A DNA stretch of 64,000 nt from Lycorma delicatula (taxonomy: Eukaryota; Arthropoda; Insecta; Hemiptera; Fulgoridae). Under the pieces are notes generated by a model. The model was not told the origin of the DNA. It saw only the letters and a list, made by a program, of their open reading frames with translations, and searched no databases. The stretch is from contig NC_134456.1 of assembly GCF_047948215.1 (NCBI RefSeq), positions 9,505,001 through 9,569,000 of the forward strand, written 5' to 3'. Positions 57,944-64,000 of this stretch are shown here, in pieces. Numbering within the stretch: the first letter of the stretch is position 1; every line of letters starts with the position of its first letter. Made by a program: the position numbers and the translations under genes.

Positions 57944-58320
57944 AAGAGAAGAACTGGATTGAGGCTTTTGAAATGTTGATATCGAGAAGGATAGAGTAAA
58001 TAAGATGGACGGATAAAATGACGAATGAGGAAGTAATTAACAGGATTAACAAAAAAAGAGCATTTAACCGGGAAGTATATAAAAGAAAATGAAACCGGTT
58101 TTGATATGGTCAGATGAAGTGGATTCTTGACAATTCTTTTAGAATGGTTAGTAGAAGGAGAAAGGAAGCAAGGAAGAAGAAAGACGAAGTAGTAGATGGG
58201 GTAAGATTGGAAACTAAAAGGGAACGAAGCAGAAGGCTTAGAACAAGCGGATAGAAACAAAAATTGCGTAACGAACCTGCCCCTAGCTAGAACGCAGATA
58301 ATGACGATGAACTTGCATTT
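57944..58320 (+). pseudogene. Divergent RTE-like LINE C-terminus
   Basis: The frame reads WIEAFEMLISRRIE, stop, IRWTDKMTNEEVINRINKKR, then VYKRK, stop, and after a shift GWVR-type sequence, ending ADRNKNCVTNLPLARTQIM. This aligns with the LINE-Y segment RLEAFEMRCYRRMLKIRWVDK and VTNEEVLRQIDEER, but the two differ at about half the positions and the 3' end is different (NLPLART instead of AASNQSND). So a third RTE-like family is present, as a 3' fragment with several stops. The opposite-strand frame of 137 codons is a shadow. Confidence 0.75.
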
Positions 58321-58354
58321 AATATTCCAAATTTTTATTTTCATTTATTTTATT

Positions 58355-58610
58355 TTTTTTTTTTCACCGGCCCAGTGAGATTATATGTAAAAATTTATGA
58401 CCCTTGTAGAGACTCAAACCGATCGTTCCTGAGACGTTAGGTTAATTGAACTCCAACTACCAAAGTATACCGATATCCAGTGACTAATACTCAAATCCCT
58501 ATAATTACAAATAATTTTTACTACGATTTGAATCTAAGAACCTTGAATTTCGAAAATAAACGGTTTTGCGACGACAATTTAACTACTGGATCAATCCGGC
58601 GAACTCTCAT
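58355..58610 (-). repeat. SINE-2, diverged copy
   Basis: On the minus strand: TTGATCCAGTAGTTAAATTG (box A region), GATTCAAATCG (box B), GGGATTTGAGTATTAGTCAC, GGATATCGGTATACTTTGG and AACGTCTCAGGAACGATCGG. The usual tail is replaced by ATATAATCTCACTGGGCCGG and an A run (T13 at 58352-58364). The copy is older than the 50309 copy. Confidence 0.65.
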
Positions 58611-58854
58611 TGGGCCGTTGGTGGGTTGTTTACTGGTTGAACAGATTGCAACGTACACATTAAGAAAAAATAAAAATACATTTATTTTATTTCATAAAAT
58701 TGTTAAGTTCGTAGCACAAATAACACCTATTTATTTATTTATTTTTTCATTATTGCACGGTTGAAGGCAAATAATATCTACAAGTTTTATTTATACTTAA
58801 ATTATATAAAATTATAACTTAATTTTATTATAATATTTTCATTTAAACATTTTT

Positions 58855-59500
58855 TGAACATAAAACACTATAACTACCGTAATTTTCCGCCAATCTCTTT
58901 CAAATTTATAAATAAAATATAACGATCCAAAATCTCGGTCGAGTTTGTTAATGGAAAAAATCGGGCAATGGGAAGGCCTTTTTAGCAAAAACAAAATGTC
59001 TCTATAAGTTTTTATTAAGTACAATATCGAATTCATTTAAAATTCGTACTATTGTTTGGATAAGGACCTAAGACTTATCTAAGTAAAATTTTTTGATATT
59101 ACCGACCATCGGCCGTGGAGGGATGGCAAAAATGGGGTTTCGAAGATAAAATAAAACCATACCTGCCTTAATAGGCATAGTATTGAATCGGTTTAAAGTG
59201 ATCGTTAGTCCTCTAAACATTACCTAAAACTTTTTCTGAAACAATTTTTTATTTGACCAACCCTTACGGCCAAAATATTATTGGAATTATAAGAAGATGG
59301 GGCTTGTCGTATTCTAAGCATGTGAAACTTTTTTCACATGCAACTGTTGTCGTATTGACTAATAATCTAGTAGTTAAGTTTTTCTTAACTTTAAGGTGGA
59401 AATCTTTTTTATCCCCTATTTAGCACCGGTGAAATCTACCTCCGCCTTCCAGCGTGCCAAAAGGATTTTTTTAAAACGATTTCTGGCAAAAATAAAATAG
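58855..59500 (-). repeat. Dispersed repeat family E, copy 2
   Basis: Inverted relative to 35395-36000. On the minus strand it starts TTTTTGGCACGCTGGAAGGC, then AGATTTCACCGG, ACGACAAGCCCCATCTTC, TAGAGGACTAACGATCAC, TTAAACCGATTC and CTCGACCGAGATTTTGG. It lacks coding potential. Confidence 0.7.
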
Positions 59501-60310
59501 AGGTTTAATTTTTACAATATCAAAGAATTACTATGAAATCAACATAAAAAACAAAATTTACATCTAGCGAGAATAGTATATCAGAAATGACTATACCATA
59601 AACGCATAGTCCTAATATCGATGAGAAATATCATCTGGAAAGACAATTCTACTGTTACTAGTATGTTACTATTGGAATTTTGAAATACATTCAAGTATAT
59701 GTCTGAATGGAGGAAAATTTGAATCGATAGAAAATAATATAATAGTCAAAAGGTAAAAAAAAATTAAAAATATTTCAATGTATTACAATATTCATGATAA
59801 ATAATTGGTCCCACTTCTTGAACGCAAATTTATTACAAGGAATTTCAGTTATTCCTAATTTTAATTAATGTACATATATAATAAAATTACAAAATAAATA
59901 TGTATATTAAAAGATGTACATAAATTAAATATAAAAGCTTTTAAAAAAATAAAATAAAAAGTGATAACTGAAAACTGGTACTAATATATATACATGTAAA
60001 TTTGAGGAATTACTAAATTTTAAATTAAGTAAGATACTTTCCAGCATACCTTTAGCATTCATAGTAATGCGGATGTGAATGCTTAAATTTAAAATTACCA
60101 GTTTTACAAGTCTTTTAAGAGTAACAGTGAAAACGAATAGTTAGTGCATATGTATAGAGGTGTTTCCGTAACGGAAATGAATAAAAATAATAATTTCTTC
60201 CGAAAATTAACTAATCAATAATTAAATAAATAAATATACCCTGTGTATGCACACACACACAAACATGTATATATAGGGTATATTTACGAATATTACAGGA
60301 TATTATACAA

Positions 60311-60342
<32 letters not shown>

Positions 60343-61660
60343 TCTACTCGTACATATATTTACAAATAGAGAGTTAATAAATTATGATAAACCCCAAATA
60401 GATTTTTTAACAGGTAAACGTAGAAAAATTAAATCTATCAAATAAATCTATTTCAAAACAATAAATATTTCAGTATGAGGCCACTGCTTTTATACTGTAC
60501 GTATCACTTTGAAAAATATTAAAAATGTTAAACGAAAAAAAAAATTAAACGCCGGCCATTTTGATTAGGATTGTAGTTATCCAGATTTTTAAATCGTCAT
60601 TATTTTAATATCATTTAAAACTCACAAACCTTATCTTTTAGTTGCTATCTCCATCCAGATAAGTCATTTCGAGATAAGAATATTAGCTAAATTTTATTTT
60701 TCTATGTTTAAAAGTTAATTTAATGATTGGAGTATATTATTAACTCTGTATATTATATGAAGTGATTAAAAAAATATAAAAAAGAGTTCAGGATATGTTC
60801 TAATGGTGAAAATACAGAAGAAATTTTTGGAAAATTTTCGACAGCGAGTGTCGGCTGATGAAAGATTTCGCTCTGATTTCTACACTGTCGGTAAAATTAA
60901 TTCAGATTGTAATTCTTATGACGCAACTTAAGGGAAAAACCATTTAATGTTTTTATCAAATCTGACCTGGAAAAAAATTGAAAAAATTAAGTCCAAGAAA
61001 TGTATTTTTAGTACTTTTTGAGAAATCTGAGGTAAAAGAAACGAAAGTAGTGGTCTAAAAACAAACTATTTTATGATTAGTGTAAAATAGCTTTGTTAAA
61101 TAGGCAATAAACACATAAGTGTATTAAAAAAAACTCTTAGGAAACTTGATTCTGTATAAAATGGTATGAATAAGGGCCACAAAACTTAAATATGAACGTA
61201 AGAAACTCTTTTTCAAATTATGGTTTTTGAAAATTTTGCTTGTTTTCGCTTCAAGGTTAAGATGAAAGCATTTTGGATTTTTTGTTACTTATTAAGAGTT
61301 AATTTCGAGGGTGTCATTTGGTTTGGTTGGTAATAAAGCTGATGCAGCCGGACGGATCAAGGCGATAGATTTCATTTGGTTATTTACTTTTAAAAAAATG
61401 AATAAAAAAGGTTCTAGAACTAGATCTCTAGTAATTTTGAGAGAATTACCATAAATTGGTGTCAAAACATACACTTTTAGATTTTACGTATAATAACTTG
61501 ATTAAATTATCATTAAACAAATAAAATTTTCCAGAAAAAAGTTATTAAGAATTTTATTCTGAAAAAAAAATCTATACAAGTAACGTCAATTTGAACATGA
61601 GGAAGTTAAAAAATATTACTTTTTTACAAAGCCCAGAATTCGAGCCCTGGACCTCTGGAC
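59501..61660. other. AT-rich spacer with (TA)n
   Basis: No gene. A (TA)15 run lies at 60312-60341. A phrase at 61628-61658 (CCCAGAATTCGAGCCCTGG) has a box B-like look, but no box A accompanies it. Confidence 0.5.
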
Positions 61661-61663
61661 AAC

Positions 61664-63250
61664 CCACCGGGTTGGTCTAGTGGAAGCTCATCGTCGTAAA
61701 TCAGCTGATTTCGAATTCGAAGTTCTCAGGTTCAAATCCTAATAAAGTTAGTTAATTATTCCGATTTGAATACTAGATGAAAAAGGGAAATTTCCGACTT
61801 TAAAAGAGTGTTATAGTCATGATACCAAAGAAAGCAGGGGCAGATAAATGTGAAGAATACAGAACAATTACTTTAACTAGTCGTGCATCAAAAATCTTAA
61901 CTAGAATTCTATACAGATGAATTGAGAGGAGAGTGGAAGAAGTGTTAGGAGAATACCAATTTGGTTTCAGGAAAAGTATAGGGACAAGGGAAGCAATTTT
62001 AGGCCTCAGATTAATAGTAGAAGGAAGATTAAAGAAAAACAAACCGACATACTTTATAGACCTAGAAAATGCATTCGATAACGTAGACTGGAATAAAATG
62101 TTCAGCATTTTAAAAAAATTAGGGTTCAACACAGAGATAGAAGAACAATTGCTAACATGTACAGGAACCAAACAGCAACAATAACAATTGAAGAACATAA
62201 GAAAGAAGCCGTAATAAGAAAAGGAGTCCGACAAGGATGTTCCCTATCTCCGTTACTTTTTAATCTTTACATGGAACTAGCAGTTAATGATGTTAAAGAA
62301 TAATTTAGATTCGGAGTAACAGTACAAGGAGAAATGATAAAGATGCTACGATTTGCTGATGATATAGTAATTCTAGCCGAGAGTAAAAAAGATTTAGAAG
62401 AAACAATGAACGGCATAGATGAAGTCCTACGCAAGAACTATCGCATGAAAATAAACAAGAACAAAACAAAAGTAATGAAATGTAGTAGAAATAACAAAGA
62501 TGGACCGCTGAATGTGAAAATAGGAGGAGAAAAGATTATGGAGGTAGAAGAATTTTGTTATTTGGGAAGTAGAATAACTAAAGATGGACGAAGCAGGAGC
62601 GATATAAAATGCCGAATAGCACAAGCTAAACGAGCCTTCAGTAAGAAATATAATTTGTTTACATCAAAAATTAATTTAAATGTCAGGAAAAGATTTTTGA
62701 AAGTGTATGTTTCGAGCGTTGCTTTATATGGAAGTGAAACTTGGACGATCGGAGTATCTGAGAAGAAAAGATTAGAAGCTTTTGAAATGCGGTGCTATAG
62801 GAGAACGTTAAAAATCAGATGGGTGGATAAAGCGACAAATGAAGAGGTATTGCGCAAATAGATGAAGAAAGAAGCATTTGGAAAAATATAGTTAAAAGAA
62901 GAGACAGACTTATAGGCCACATACTAAGGCATCCTGGAATAGTCGCTTTAATATTGGAAGGACAGGTAGAAGGAAAAAATTGTGTAGGCAGGCCACGTTT
63001 GGAATATGTAAAACAAATTGTTAGGGATGTAGGATGTAGAGGGTATACTGAAATGAAACGACTAGCACTAGATAGGGAATCTTGGAGAGCTGCATCAAGC
63101 CAGTCAAATGACTGAAGACAAAAAAAATAAAATAAAAGAATACTAGATCATTGTTACCGGTATTCTTTGGTGTTGGGTTTCAATCAACCACACGTCTCAG
63201 GAGTAGTCGGCCTGAGTTTGTTTAAGACTACACATTTACCGGTACAGTTA
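61664..63250 (+). repeat. SINE-2 copy split by LINE-Y
   Basis: The left part (61664-61778) has CCACCGGGTTGGTCTAGTGG with box A TGGTCTAGTGG, the palindrome AATCAGCTGATT and box B GGTTCAAATCC. The right part (63149-63250) continues ACCGGTATTCTTTGG, TTTCAATCAACCACACGTCT and TAAGACTACACATTTACC. The 3' tail is absent or eroded. The LINE-Y insertion lies exactly within the GAATACTAGAT phrase of the SINE body. Confidence 0.85.
61779..63137 (+). mobile_element. RTE-like LINE nested in SINE-2 (LINE-Y copy h)
   Basis: Flanked by a perfect 11-bp duplication, GAATACTAGAT (61768-61778 and 63138-63148). It starts in the reverse transcriptase finger region (EKGNFRL-type) and reaches the usual 3' hairpin and A tail. 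It keeps motif B RQGCSLSPLLFNLYME and motif C RFADDIVIL. Defects: TGA at 61918-61920, a 6-base loss near 62054, a frameshift near 62129, TAA at 62301-62303 and a missing G near 62854. The longest open part, 62334-62861, is a decayed reading frame, not a functional gene. Confidence 0.92.
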
Positions 63251-64000
63251 CATTACACCGATATCGCTAATGACTTTAATTGTTGATGCGGCTAAAAAAA
63301 ATAAAAATTCATTTCAAAATTGAGGGAAAAGTACAATAAGAATGTATTCATAATATAACAGTCAGTTGACATAATGAAACGTTAAAAATAAATAAAATAA
63401 ACTTTTCGAAGCGGGAAGTATCAATTCTTTTAAAGTTATTTCAAATTGAATAGTTCATGATATTATTTATTGATCCTTTCATAACTTATTTTTGAAACGT
63501 AGTTAAAAAAATAAAACGGTTCTTAATAAAATCGAAAATCAGTTTTTAATACACAAGGTACCATATTAATTTCTTTATTTTTCGCTAAATTGTTTTTCCT
63601 GATTTTTTTTTGAGACACAAAAAAATATAAAAATGACATATAAATACACGTGGATGGATTTTATTTTTTGACCTAGATTTTGGTACTTTTGATTTTAAGA
63701 TTTTCTGTTGGTCGAGAAAAATAAAAATCTTTTCTTATTTTTATAAAAAAATTAATGCGTTTTGCTACAACAGCCGGTAAAGAAAAAAATTTCACAATCA
63801 AAAATAATATACGTAAAAATTTTATCAGTTTCAATTTACAGGAAGACATTTTTTCTTAGGAGTATATAAAGAAAATAACTATAAAATACGTCATGTTTTA
63901 ACAGGAGTTCTTGATATAATGTATAAATAATATATATATTTATTTCTTTTCTATACGTTACATTTGTTGACCGGAACAGGAGATATTTTTTGTTATTATT
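63251..64000. other. AT-rich spacer, no gene seen
   Basis: Nothing recognisable to the end of the window. Confidence 0.5.

Noticed and set aside
57931..58344. 137-residue minus-strand open frame
   Set aside because: It lies antisense to the RTE-like fragment at 57944-58320, whose plus-strand translation aligns with LINE-Y. The minus frame is a shadow.
61800..62234. 144-residue minus-strand open frame
   Set aside because: Antisense shadow of LINE-Y copy h. Similar serine/phenylalanine-rich shadows appear opposite every LINE-Y copy.
1050..63137. Strand bias of LINE-Y (seven plus, one minus)
   Set aside because: Eight insertions are too few to claim orientation preference.
1..64000. CRISPR array, phage or bacterial operon
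   Set aside because: No spaced direct repeats, no Shine-Dalgarno-led gene strings, and the retroelement content is eukaryotic.

Overview
This window looks like a gene-poor, transposon-rich stretch of an AT-rich arthropod nuclear genome, most likely an insect. I see no credible host protein-coding gene, bona fide tRNA, rRNA or bacterial-type operon. The evidence is the density of non-LTR retrotransposon remains (at least five lineages), mariner-type transposase remains, two tRNA-derived SINE families, TA/CA microsatellites and long low-GC spacers. I lean towards a hemipteran from general familiarity with such repeat mixes, but nothing here proves it.

The dominant element is a young RTE/BovB-like LINE, called LINE-Y here. 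It has an apurinic-type endonuclease, a reverse transcriptase with FADD motif, a C-terminal region, and a 3' end that stops inside a short hairpin directly before the poly(A) tail. Copies lie at 1050-1814, 10355-11123, 21027-22190, 22191-22442, 31580-33202, 37597-38607 (minus), 41830-42904 and 61779-63137. Target-site duplications (TSDs) can be read directly for five insertions. The best copy (31580-33202) has a reverse transcriptase frame broken by a single nonsense codon. Two copies keep the endonuclease start joined directly to the 3' end, so internal deletion is recurrent.

Older elements, in order: mariner/Tc-type transposase remains (11809-12310; 14540-14800 minus), an I/jockey-type LINE 3' end with RNase H and zinc knuckle (16141-17070), R1-clade C-terminal remains (19167-19541; 23539-24361 minus), a second RTE-like LINE (25870-27335), a jockey-clade remnant (52250-52985), a probable LINE 3' end (56140-56800) and a third, divergent RTE-like 3' end (57944-58320). 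SINE-1 (best copy 45723-45894 minus) and SINE-2 (50309-50597 minus; 61664-63250 plus, split by LINE-Y) have different heads but related 3' tails.

The rest is dispersed noncoding repeat. Five families, labelled A to E here, are recognised only because copies within the window match each other. There are also several strongly palindromic elements: a roughly 345-bp fold-back element split by LINE-Y (20835-22605), a 137-bp inverted pair about 97% identical (40044-40180 and 41204-41340), a 129-bp fold-back (43245-43373) and a perfect 19-bp hairpin (37510-37556). There is no pathway or operon logic. The biology is layered transposition, and the nesting gives relative ages: SINE-2 and the fold-back element predate the LINE-Y copies inside them.
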